From: Solwaraspora sp. WMMD406 | GTDB taxonomy: Bacteria > Actinomycetota > Actinomycetes > Mycobacteriales > Micromonosporaceae | DNA length: 64,000 nucleotides | Direction of reading: 5' to 3' | NCBI RefSeq assembly: GCF_029626025.1 | Contig: NZ_JARUBF010000001.1 | Span: forward strand, 3,162,001 to 3,226,000 | Shown: positions 52,345-59,413 of the stretch, piece by piece | Layout of the letters: each line of letters begins with the position of its first letter | Numbering within the stretch: position 1 is the first letter of the stretch | The notes under the pieces: generated by a model | Databases searched by the model: none | What the model saw: only the letters and a program-made list of their open reading frames with translations | What the model was told of the DNA's origin: nothing | Translations under genes and position numbers: made by a program

Positions 52345-52382
52345 GGCTGGAATCGCCGCCGTTTAGGCGGCGAGGATGTCAA
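52345..52382 (+). ncRNA. 3' end of the predicted TnpB omega RNA / IS right end
   Basis: CGCCGCC-GTTTA-GGCGGCG (52354-52372) followed by AGGATGTCAA is the conserved right-end hairpin of IS605-type elements. In known systems an omega RNA from the tnpB 3' region ends here and the adjoining host sequence (AGAGAAGGCAGACG...) becomes the guide. The RNA's 5' end cannot be set from sequence. Confidence 0.6.
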
Positions 52383-52403
52383 GAGAGAAGGCAGACGACG
52401 ATC

Positions 52404-52532
52404 ATGGGCGTCTGCGCGTTGACCAGCGCCGCGTTACTCGGTTTCCTGGCCGGGCTATTCCCGTTTCGGGTCAAGAGCCGCTGGTGCCCCAAGTGCGGCG
52501 AGCTGACCACCACCCCACCGCCGCCACGCTGA
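52404..52532 (+). CDS. 42-residue membrane microprotein with CxxC, copy 1
   Basis: A 42-residue protein: one predicted membrane helix (CALTSAALLGFLAGLFPF), a short basic stretch (RVKSRW), a CPKCG zinc-knuckle half and a TTTPPPPR tail. It is almost identical to the protein at 57245 (differences only near the start and one residue in the helix). AGAAGG precedes the ATG. It lies 54 bases before the first repeat of CRISPR array 1. The IS605-type element has replaced its upstream DNA. Function unknown; position next to both arrays suggests linkage to the CRISPR locus. Confidence 0.7.
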   Translation: MGVCALTSAALLGFLAGLFPFRVKSRWCPKCGELTTTPPPPR

Positions 52533-52585
52533 CACTCAGCCTCGAAATTCGGCTCGGGTCTACTCATCCTTGATGTCTTGGTGCC

Positions 52586-53122
52586 GGTTCTATCTGGCGC
52601 GGTTTTCGTGTGTCCGGGGACCGGTCGTGACGAGCAACGCCGTCAACTCCGCCATCCTGTTTCAATCCGGTGCGGTTTTCGTGTCCGGGGACGGAGGAAT
52701 CTTTGCGGTGGAATTCTTCCACCGAGAGAAGTTTCAATCCGGCGCGGTTTTCGTGTATCCGGGGACTAGAAGGTCAAGACGAGGGTCGCCGCGCTCGAGC
52801 GGTTTCAATCCGGCGCGGTTTTCGTGTGTCCGGGACCCAGTCACACCTGCCCGAAAGGCACGGTACCCGAAATTTTCAATCCGTCGCGGCTTTCGTGTGT
52901 CCGGGGACCCTGAGCCCTTGGAGGGGCCATGCGTTACACCGTGGTTTTAGTCCGGCGCGGTTTTCGTGTGTCCGGGGACCGGTGGGATGGACGTGCTGGA
53001 CAGCACGGACGGCCAGGGTTCAATCCGGCGCGGTTTTCGTGTGTCCGGGGACTCCATCCTCCTGCGGGAAACCGGCGAGGCCGTCAGTTTCAATCCGGCG
53101 CGGTTTTCGTGTGTCCGGGGAC
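52586..53122 (-). CRISPR. CRISPR array 1: 8 degenerate 36-bp repeats, 7 spacers
   Basis: Repeats start at 52586, 52659, 52731, 52802, 52873, 52944, 53017 and 53087. The plus-strand consensus begins GTTTCAATCCGGCGCGG and ends TTTTCGTGTGTCCGGGGAC. Spacers are 34-38 bp. Read on the minus strand the repeat ends ATTGAAAC, the usual 8-nt crRNA handle of type III/I-B systems, so transcription should run leftward. Only the rightmost repeat matches the consensus fully; the others have substitutions or 1-2 bp deletions, worst at the left, as expected for the old trailer end. Confidence 0.95.
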
Positions 53123-53460
53123 CGTGTCCGAAATGTCGGCCGGTCTGAGCTGGGCAAACAGGTGACTCGGAGGGCAACCTCATGATCATCATGATCTTGG
53201 TGCCGGCTTAGTTGATCTCCGTAAGGTGAGTTTTCGCAGGTCGGGCTTACTTTGGGATCTTTCCGCCAACCTCCCCCGGATCCCGGGCGTGTCGGAGGTT
53301 GTCGCAATCGACATTTCGCCACAACTCCGGCACTTAATCTTGCGTACATCGATGTGCTGTCCGTCCTTGATGGATGCTGATGGGCTCGGCGTGGCTGTCT
53401 CACCTCCCGTCCGGTAGTCGCCGACAGGCCGATGTGGAAATTGTCGCTCACCGGGTTGGC
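53123..53460 (-). promoter_or_regulatory. Leader of CRISPR array 1
   Basis: This flank is ~85% identical by eye to 59089-59440 beside array 2 (shared CGTGTCCGAAATGTCGG, CAACCTCATGATCATC, ACTTTGGGATCTTTCCGCC, CTTGCGTACATCGATG, GATGTGGAAATTGTCGCTCA). It directly abuts the best-conserved repeat, so it is the leader; open frames in it are not conserved between copies. Confidence 0.8.
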
Positions 53461-53739
53461 TCCGGCAAGAGGAAACGACTCGTCCTCGGGCAGCGGATCA
53501 GCGGACCGTACGTCGTGCTGCTGTGCAACGAGATACGGGTCGGGAGCTGCTGGCCAGGCGTTGATCGGCCACAGATGCTCCGAGTCGGGAGCTTCAAGCA
53601 AGCTGTGTCAGACAACTGACGCTGGTGGAGTCGGAGAGACGGGGCCAGAGCAGAGCCTGTCGGCTCCCGTTGTGTCGCAGTATGCCGACGGCGGCGTTTG
53701 ATCATCACCCCGGCTCGTGCAGTGCTTCGGCTCGGCGTG
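53461..53739. other. Intergenic stretch between leader 1 and HTH gene
   Basis: The minus strand reads AWPAAPDPYLVAQQHDVRSA then DPLPEDESFPLAG up to the leader edge, which looks like a fragment of a protein tail, out of frame with the SAVED-like gene end found at the matching place beside array 2. No complete gene is visible. Confidence 0.4.
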
Positions 53740-55074
53740 TTACGCGGCGAGCATTTCTGCCAGCCCTCGGGCCTCCGGAGCGGACCGAATCGGGCCTGGC
53801 ACCTTGCGGTAGAAGTCGACGGCGCGGCTGCGAGTGAGGCCGGTGCGTTGGTGGGCGGGGGCGTCGGCGAGCGCAGCGGCTGCCGACTGGCAGGCGCCGA
53901 TGGTGTCGCCGTCGCGGTGCTGGCAGGTGGCGGCGTCGATGCGTAGCAGAGTGCGGGTGAGTGTGCTGGTCGGGGCCGACAGGGCGAGCGCGTACGTCTG
54001 GCTTTCGCGGGCACGACTCGTCTCGCCGAGCGCGCTCAGGGCGTGGGACAGGTGGACGTGGTGCTTCTGCTCGCAGTGGCCGAACCAGGAGTCGGCTCGC
54101 TCCGATTCGGGCAGGGTGTCGGCGAGCTGGTCGGCGTCGCGCAGTGCCGAGTTGGCTTCGTCGCGGCGTCCAGCGAGAGCGTAGGCGCGGCCTGCGACGG
54201 TTGCGGCCAGGGTCGCGGCGGCGGTCGGTCCCTGGCCAGCGGTCCGGCGTGCCTGCTCGGCGAGCTCGGTTGCTGCCTGCGGCGCGCCGAAGTTGAGCGG
54301 AACCATCGCCTTGCGGGCCAGGACCCAGGCGTGCAGCGACCGGTCGCCGGACTCCGCGGCGGCGCGGGCCGCGGTGCCGAACCAGGCGTACGCCTCACGC
54401 CGGTTGCCGAGGTCGTGCAGGACGACTGCGGTCATCCCGCCGAGTTGGCCGGTGATCCTGGCCAGCGCGACCCGGGTGGTGGCCGGCTGCGGACGCTGGA
54501 GCAGCTGGGTGACATCGGCGAAGTCGGTGAGCAGGTCGGCGAGGACGTCGGTGGGGACACGTCCGCCGTACCCGAAGCTGTGTTGCTCTGTGGCCGCTTT
54601 CAGCCGCGAAAGGTCGGCCGGGCCGCCGACGGACAGCGCACGGTCGGCGGCGGCCAGGACGTCCGCGACGTGGTTCAGCGGGGCAGCGGTCAAGCCGGCG
54701 GCGAGGGCCGTACGCAGAAGCTCACGGCGGTACATGGACTCATCCTCCCTCGCGGAACGTGTTTCTGCCGCGATGTCGTTGGCGTCGTCCTCCCAGGATC
54801 GGGCAGCGAGGCCGAGCATGGCACCGGGGATGCGGAGTCCGTCGGCGATACGTTCGATGGTATCGATGCCCGTGACACGGCCTTCGCCTCGTGCGATCAG
54901 GCTGACTCGCTCAGCCTTGAGGCCGGTGGCGGCGGCGATGGCGTTGAAGCTGAGCCCTGCTGCCTTCGCCGCGCTGAAGACGGTGCTGAAGGTGCGGGTT
55001 GCGAGGGCTTCCACGACGCGCCGGTCACCGAGCAGGCGGCGAGGTAGCCCACGAGGCGATGTCGACGGGTCCAC
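53740..55074 (-). CDS. XRE-family regulator with TPR-like C-terminal domain
   Basis: A 444-residue protein. An N-terminal HTH (TFSTVFSAAKAAGLSFNAIA, AATGLKAERVSLIARGEGRV) is followed by ~330 residues of helical repeats rich in Ala/Leu/Arg (WFGTAARAAAESGDRSLHAW, YALAGRRDEANSALRDADQL, HLSHALSALGETSRARESQT), typical of TPR signal-transduction regulators in Streptomyces relatives. GTG start at 55074. The operon partner is not evident. Confidence 0.8.
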   Translation of the reverse strand: MDPSTSPRGLPRRLLGDRRVVEALATRTFSTVFSAAKAAGLSFNAIAAATGLKAERVSLIARGEGRVTGIDTIERIADGLRIPGAMLGLAARSWEDDANDIAAETRSAREDESMYRRELLRTALAAGLTAAPLNHVADVLAAADRALSVGGPADLSRLKAATEQHSFGYGGRVPTDVLADLLTDFADVTQLLQRPQPATTRVALARITGQLGGMTAVVLHDLGNRREAYAWFGTAARAAAESGDRSLHAWVLARKAMVPLNFGAPQAATELAEQARRTAGQGPTAAATLAATVAGRAYALAGRRDEANSALRDADQLADTLPESERADSWFGHCEQKHHVHLSHALSALGETSRARESQTYALALSAPTSTLTRTLLRIDAATCQHRDGDTIGACQSAAAALADAPAHQRTGLTRSRAVDFYRKVPGPIRSAPEARGLAEMLAA

Positions 55075-55379
55075 GCGACTCCTCGAACTGTGATCATGCC
55101 GATCGATGCGCTATATCGCTTCTTGTGAGATTAGGTGACCCCCTGTAATGAGAGCCCCATCGTGGGGTTACCAGCGATGAGGTTGGTGCTGTCTAGTTTC
55201 CGTAGTCGCAGCCAGACCACAGATGGAGTCCTCCGGCAGTCCTCCCGGTCCCGGCCGTCCGTGACTGATCTCGAAGGCACGAAACGCAACCGCCGGCCGC
55301 ACCGCTTCGCGGTCTCAGCCGACACGCACTTCTCCGTCCGAAGAGATTCCCGACGGTCCTTCCCGCGAAGGAGAGAAGC
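55075..55379. other. 305-bp intergenic region with divergent promoters
   Basis: No gene is supported. The segment GAAGGAGAGAAGC at the right end is the ribosome site of the next small gene. Its sequence CCCCATCGTGGGG (around 55147) is a small perfect palindrome that could be an operator. Confidence 0.4.
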
Positions 55380-55742
55380 TTGAACAGGAACCAGGTTCCC
55401 GACAACAGGTACCAACGGACCCGACAGCCCATGGTCAACGCGGGTCCGACGCCGGATCGGCCGCCGTTGCCGCGACGGACGCCGGGGCAGACGGACATCG
55501 GGCGTGATCCACGTTTCCGGTTGCTCGCCGCCCGTGGGGCGGCGGCGGCACCTGACGGTGACCCGCAACGGACGCCCTTGGATGGTGTGGCGGCGGCGAT
55601 GCGGAACCGGCCGGACGCGGATGTGCTGGCCCAGGCGCGGGAGACCGTCGCCGAGCACATGCCGATCCGGTTGGCCGAATGCCGAGCGTGCGACGTGCCG
55701 GCGCGCGCCGCGACAGGTTACGACGTACATGGAAGAACGTAG
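55380..55742 (+). CDS. Hypothetical protein
   Basis: A 120-residue protein, Pro/Arg-rich at the start (QVPDNRYQRTRQPMVNAGPT) and with a more structured end (DADVLAQARETVAEHMPIRL, AECRACDVPA with two Cys). TTG at 55380 follows a good GAAGGAGAG; an ATG at 55431 is an alternative. I do not recognise the family. The end runs close to the convergent HTH gene. Confidence 0.5.
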   Translation: MNRNQVPDNRYQRTRQPMVNAGPTPDRPPLPRRTPGQTDIGRDPRFRLLAARGAAAAPDGDPQRTPLDGVAAAMRNRPDADVLAQARETVAEHMPIRLAECRACDVPARAATGYDVHGRT

Positions 55743-55800
55743 ATCAGTACTTCGCCCGAGCCGGCCGGGTCCGCGCTGCCGATTCGGAGGGTGGAGAAGG

Positions 55801-56025
55801 CTACTCGTCGGCGTCCGGGCGCGGCGGCCGGTTGTGCTTCGCCCACTCGGTGATCTCGGCGGCGAGGTACACCTTCATGCCGCGTAGCTCCTGGTAGGGC
55901 TTCGGAAAGCCGGGTCGGCGGGCGATCTGTTGGAACCGCTGCCGAGACACGCCGAGGTACTCGGCGATCTCGTACGGACCCATCAACTCGCCCGGTCCTC
56001 CGGTCATGAGCCGAACGGTAGGCAT
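55801..56025 (-). CDS. Small HTH (AlpA/excisionase-like) DNA-binding protein
   Basis: A 74-residue protein with a MerR/AlpA-like winged HTH: GPYEIAEYLGVSRQRFQQIA, RRPGFPKPYQELRGMKVYLA, AEITEWAKHN. Such proteins act as excisionases or small regulators, and often mark remnants of integrative elements. Starts at 56025, 56007 or 55980 (the last after GGAGGACC) are possible. Confidence 0.75.
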   Translation of the reverse strand: MPTVRLMTGGPGELMGPYEIAEYLGVSRQRFQQIARRPGFPKPYQELRGMKVYLAAEITEWAKHNRPPRPDADE

Positions 56026-56132
56026 GTTCGGGTCTACCCAATCGGACCTACCCTATTGACTACTCCTGCAAGTGTGGCTCATGATTCGCGTGTGCCAGCA
56101 GGGATCGGGAGACGCGGGATCGGGGTTGCGCC

Positions 56133-56426
56133 GTGTTCGAGGGCGTGGGGCATCAGGTCGAACCGCACCAGGTCAGGGCGGTCCGGTTCGGGTCGCGGTG
56201 GCGTGGGCTGGACCCCGACGAGGTGTACGTCTATCTGGGGCTTCTCGCCGACGAGCTGGATCGGCTGGTCCGACAGAGCGATGCCGCTCGGACCGAGTCC
56301 GAACGGCTCCGGGAAGGACTGCGGCAGTGGCGGCAACGGCACATCGGCTGCCGGTTCGACGACCCGCCGCCGGCATCGGGTGATCCGGAGCCTGGTCGGC
56401 AAACCCGGAACAGGGGTCGGTGGTGA
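56133..56426 (+). CDS. DivIVA-like protein, cassette copy 2
   Basis: A 97-residue paralogue of the protein at 48841: HQVRAVRFGSRWRGLDPDEV, YVYLGLLADELDRLV, SERLREGLRQWRQRH, GCRFDDPP and the same ending NRGRW. GTG start at 56133. It opens the cassette that leads to array 2. Coiled-coil DivIVA folding and membrane binding are inferred from the family. Confidence 0.75.
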   Translation: MFEGVGHQVEPHQVRAVRFGSRWRGLDPDEVYVYLGLLADELDRLVRQSDAARTESERLREGLRQWRQRHIGCRFDDPPPASGDPEPGRQTRNRGRW

Positions 56427-56539
56427 GCGGCGGAGCTCGCTGGACGATCCACGTACCCACCCCTGGCCAGACGAGGCGGCCCCGAGCGGCGCGGACACGC
56501 CAACCCGGGGCCTTGATCGGACACGGGAGGTCCGACCCG

Positions 56540-56788
56540 ATGAATAGTTTCCCCGCCCCACCGGACGAACTCGCACCCGCCCGGCTGATGGCGCTCTACC
56601 CGCCCGGCAAGAGCCCTGTCATCGACCGGGCGGAGAACGCGCTCCGAGCGTTCGAGGCCATCGACCGGCCCAGCGCCGAACGTCTGCTGTCCATGTGGGC
56701 ACACACTCCGGAGTTGTCTCGCCGGGAGCGAGCCGCCGTGCTCGCCCGGTTCGATCCCACTGGTTCGAGCGGAGGGCGTACGTCGTGA
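56540..56788 (+). CDS. Small hypothetical protein
   Basis: An 82-residue helical protein (MNSFPAPPDELAPARLMALY, RAENALRAFEAIDRPSAERL, LSRRERAAVLARFDP). CGGGAGGTCCGACCCG before the ATG at 56540 is a good ribosome site; the open frame upstream is not coding-like. It overlaps the next gene (GTGA). It has no counterpart in cassette copy 1, where a different small gene occupies this place. Confidence 0.65.
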   Translation: MNSFPAPPDELAPARLMALYPPGKSPVIDRAENALRAFEAIDRPSAERLLSMWAHTPELSRRERAAVLARFDPTGSSGGRTS

Positions 56789-56961
56789 CGATCCTGGTGA
56801 TCGGCCCGCGCGAGCTGCCGAAGACGGACACGGTGGAGGTGTGGTGTGACGCGGGTTCCGGCGGGACGGGGCAGCGCATCATGGTCTCCGTGAAGCTGCT
56901 GACCCTTTCCGGGCGCGACCGCGGGGAGGGCCGAACGGCGCTGTACGAGTACAAGTCGTAA
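56785..56961 (+). CDS. Small hypothetical protein
   Basis: A 58-residue beta-rich protein (TILVIGPRELPKTDTVEVWC, GTGQRIMVSVKLLTLSGRDR, TALYEYKS). GTG start overlaps the previous stop, so both are made together. No family recognised. The next 280 bases hold only the cassette hairpin. Confidence 0.6.
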   Translation: MTILVIGPRELPKTDTVEVWCDAGSGGTGQRIMVSVKLLTLSGRDRGEGRTALYEYKS

Positions 56962-57173
56962 CTACTGCCGGGAGTGACCGAACCGGGCCAATTTCTGGCC
57001 GGGCGTTCCGTCATCCGTGTGGGCGAGGCGGCCGGAACTGGCTCGGGCGGTTACGTCGTACGGTGCCCCGGCTCCATGGCCGTTCACTAGTGCCCAACGC
57101 CTACGCCAACGGGCATCGTACGGCCGCGCGCGCTCCGGGCTTCCGTTCCGCTTGGGCGACCCGGCGGACCTCG

Positions 57174-57211
57174 GGGGTCGGGTCGGTGGCGGCAACCACC
57201 GACCCGACCCC
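57174..57211 (+). terminator. Cassette hairpin, copy 2
   Basis: GGGGTCGGGTCGGTGG and CCACCGACCCGACCCC form a perfect 16-bp stem around CGGCAA. It is conserved with copy 1 (49661-49698) while neighbouring sequence differs, so it is under selection as a terminator or RNA structure before the 42-residue gene. Confidence 0.8.
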
Positions 57212-57244
57212 ACCATCCTCATCCGTAGGGAAGGGCAGAGGATC

Positions 57245-57373
57245 ATGGACATCTGCGCGTTGACGAGCGCCGCGTTGCTCGGCTTCCTGGCCGGCCTGTT
57301 CTCGTTCCGAGTCAAGAGCCGCTGGTGCCCCAAGTGCGGCGAGCTGACCACCACCCCACCACCGCCACGCTGA
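57245..57373 (+). CDS. 42-residue membrane microprotein with CxxC, copy 2
   Basis: A 42-residue protein nearly identical to the one at 52404: CALTSAALLGFLAGLFSF membrane helix, RVKSRW, CPKCGELTTTPPPPR. AGGGCAGAGG precedes the ATG. The ~60 bases after the stop (CCCAGCC...AAATTCGGCTCGGG) are also shared with copy 1 and lead straight into the CRISPR array 54 bases away. The strict repetition of gene plus spacing at both arrays argues for a real gene. Confidence 0.75.
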   Translation: MDICALTSAALLGFLAGLFSFRVKSRWCPKCGELTTTPPPPR

Positions 57374-57647
57374 CACCCAGCCCCAAAATTCGGCTCGGGG
57401 CTTCTCGTTACTCGCGTCTTGGGGCCTGTTTCAATCCGGCGCGGTTTTCGTGTGTCCGGGGACTGCGGCCCGCTACGTGGACCCCGCCAACCCTAGCGAG
57501 TTTCAATCCGGCGCGGTTTTCGTGTGTCTGGGGACTGGAGAGCTCTATCGGGTCGAAGGCAACTGAGACGGCCCAGGTTTCAATCCGGCGCGGTTTTCGT
57601 GTGTCTGGGGACGGCAGCCCTTACCGTTGTGGCGGGAGCGTTTGCAA

Positions 57648-58533
57648 TGAGGCTTATTCAGCAGGCCTCCGACCCGCTACAGTAGACCCCCAATAAAAGG
57701 ACGATCCGCTCTTCCGTAGGATGGAGTTACCACACAACATCACAAAGAAAAGCGGACCGCCGAACATGTATCATACCACTGGCTTCACCACGGACCAGAT
57801 CCGCGACCTCTGCGTGCTGGTCCGAGCGGAATGCCAGGATCTGGATGTGGAGCCGTGGCCCCCGGTCCTTGGTCTCTACCGCGCTGTCGTCGTCGCGTTG
57901 ACCTACATGCGTCGCAACCGCGTCCAAGCGGAGATCGCCGAAGCACACGGCGTCTCCCAGCCGACGATCTCGCGAGCGGTCACCGGCATCACCCCGGTCC
58001 TCGATCGCGTGCTGACGGAGTTCGTACCGACAGCCGACGACCTCAGCCCGACCGACCAGTACATCGTCGACGGCACCCTGCTTCCCTGCTGGTCATGGCG
58101 CACGCACCGCTGTCTGTACTCCGGCAAGCACAAGACCACGGGCATGAGCGTCCAGGTCGCCTGCACCCTCGACGGCGCGCTCGCCTGGATCTCCGATCCC
58201 GTCACCGGCAACCACCACGACTCGTACGCGATCAACGACACCGGGGTCCTCGTCACCCTGAATCCCGGAGACTGGATCGGTGACAAGGGCTACGTCGGCA
58301 ACGGCATGATCACCCCGTACAAGAAGCCCAAAGGTGGCGAGCTCGCGGAATGGCAGAAGGAATACAACAGGCAGGTCAACAAGATCCGCTGGGTTGTGGA
58401 ACAGGTCGTCGCGAACCTGAAGACATGGCGGATCCTGCACACCGACTACCGCAGACCGCTCGCGACCTTCACAGAAACGATCTCCTGTGTTATCGGGTTG
58501 CACTTCTACAGGATGGCCTGTGAATAGACCTCA
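57648..58533 (+). mobile_element. IS5-family (ISL2-like) insertion in spacer 3 of array 2
   Basis: Imperfect terminal inverted repeats are visible: TGAGGCTTATTCAGCAGGCC at the left, and at the right the complement of TGAGGTCTATTCACAGGCC. The flanking spacer pieces (57613-57647 and 58534-58539) add up to about 38-41 bp, the size of one spacer, so the IS interrupted a pre-existing spacer. The target duplication is too short to define. Confidence 0.75.
57721..58527 (+). CDS. IS5-family transposase (DDE_Tnp_4 type)
   Basis: A 268-residue intact transposase: HTH (EIAEAHGVSQPTISRAVTGI), first Asp in DQYIVDGTLLPCW, second in DWIGDKGYVGNG, and Glu in INKIRWVVEQVVANLKTWRI. ATG at 57721 or 57766. It differs from the other IS5-family enzyme in the window (49976), which uses frameshifting. 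Its lower GC and codon use show recent arrival. Confidence 0.9.
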   Translation: MELPHNITKKSGPPNMYHTTGFTTDQIRDLCVLVRAECQDLDVEPWPPVLGLYRAVVVALTYMRRNRVQAEIAEAHGVSQPTISRAVTGITPVLDRVLTEFVPTADDLSPTDQYIVDGTLLPCWSWRTHRCLYSGKHKTTGMSVQVACTLDGALAWISDPVTGNHHDSYAINDTGVLVTLNPGDWIGDKGYVGNGMITPYKKPKGGELAEWQKEYNRQVNKIRWVVEQVVANLKTWRILHTDYRRPLATFTETISCVIGLHFYRMACE

Positions 58534-59088
58534 ATAGAGGTTTCAATCCGGCGCGGTTTTCGTGTGTCTGGGGACTTGCAAGTCCGAGCATGCCATCCGG
58601 CATTTCTCACGTTTCAATCCGGCGCGGTTTTCGTGTGTCTGGGGACACGATGAGCTTTTCTGACATGCCCCCTCATGAGCAGGTTTCAATCCGGCGCGGT
58701 TTTCGTGTGTCTGGGGACACGCGTGTAGAGGAAGGAGTTTCGCCCTCCCCGAATTGTTTCAATCCGGCGCGGTTTTCGTGTGTCTGGGGACCTGGGGACC
58801 AAGGTCCTTCTCGAACGCATGACGGCGATCAACACCGGTTTCAATCCGGCGCGGTTTTCGTGTGTCTGGGGACAGCTACGAAATTGAGGTTACCTGCCAC
58901 GGAACCTCTAGTTTCAATCCGGCGCGGTTTTCGTGTGTCTGGGGACTGAGGGAGAAGGCGACAGCTGAGGGAAAGAAGGTTTCAATCCGGCGCGGTTTTC
59001 GTGTGTCTGGGGACATTCGGTCACGCTGATCTCGCCAAAGTCTGGCGCTTTGGTTTCAATCCGGCGCGGTTTTCGTGTGTCTGGGGAC

Positions 59089-59413
59089 CGTGTCCGAAAT
59101 GTCGGGCGGTCTGAGCTGGGCAAACATGGTGCTCCGAGGGCAACCTCATGATCATCGTGATCTTGGTGGCGGCTCGGATGATCTCTGTGGGGCGGGTTTC
59201 CGCAGCTCGGGCGTACTTTGGGATCTTTCCGCCAACCTCCCCAGGATCCCGGGCGTGTCGGAGGTTGCCGCAATCGACATTCCACCGCGACTCCGGCACC
59301 TAATCTTGCGTACATCGATGTTCTGTCCGTCCTCGATGGAGGCCGCTGGGCCCGGCGTGGCTGTCCCACCTCCCGTCCGGTAGTCGCCCACAGGCCGATG
59401 TGGAAATTGTCGC
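59089..59413 (-). promoter_or_regulatory. Leader of CRISPR array 2
   Basis: Homologous to 53123-53460 (see array 1 leader). The homology reaches a few codons into the end of the SAVED-like gene, meaning that the duplication unit included DNA beyond the leader. Transcription of the array is expected to start here and run left; both this and the SAVED-like gene read in the same direction, so read-through could also feed the array. Confidence 0.8.

Larger units (their letters stand above)
49699..52382. mobile_element. IS605-type element (tnpA minus, tnpB plus), disrupted by an IS5-family insertion
   Basis: Boundaries are set by comparison with cassette copy 2: homology with 57174-57244 stops at about 49698 and resumes near 52383. 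A small left-end hairpin (CCCGCA ... TGCGGG) is at about 49704-49727; the right end has CGCCGCC/GGCGGCG followed by GAGGATGTCAA, the usual IS200/IS605 right-end signature. As expected for this group there are no inverted terminal repeats. Confidence 0.75.
57428..59088 (-). CRISPR. CRISPR array 2: 11 near-identical 36-bp repeats, 10 spacers, one interrupted
   Basis: Repeats start at 57428, 57500, 57577, 58540, 58611, 58683, 58756, 58838, 58911, 58979 and 59053. All read GTTTCAATCCGGCGCGG...GTCTGGGGAC except the leftmost, which has GTCCGGGGAC like array 1. Spacers are 32-41 bp; the one at 58792 is 46 bp because CTGGGGAC is duplicated at its left end. An IS lies in the third spacer. The ATTGAAAC handle on the minus strand and the conserved right flank place the leader on the right. 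Confidence 0.97.

Noticed and set aside
52570-53185. Open frames in CRISPR array 1 with repeated FNPARFSCVRG-type peptides
   Set aside because: They are translations of the CRISPR repeat, not repeat proteins; reading frames break at variable-length spacers.
53374-53701. Small plus-strand frames in leader 1
   Set aside because: Not conserved in frame in the homologous leader of array 2, and the region is better explained as a CRISPR leader.
58590-58949. 119-codon frame in array 2 with repeated SIRRGFRVSGD
   Set aside because: Same reason: direct repeat plus spacers read as protein.
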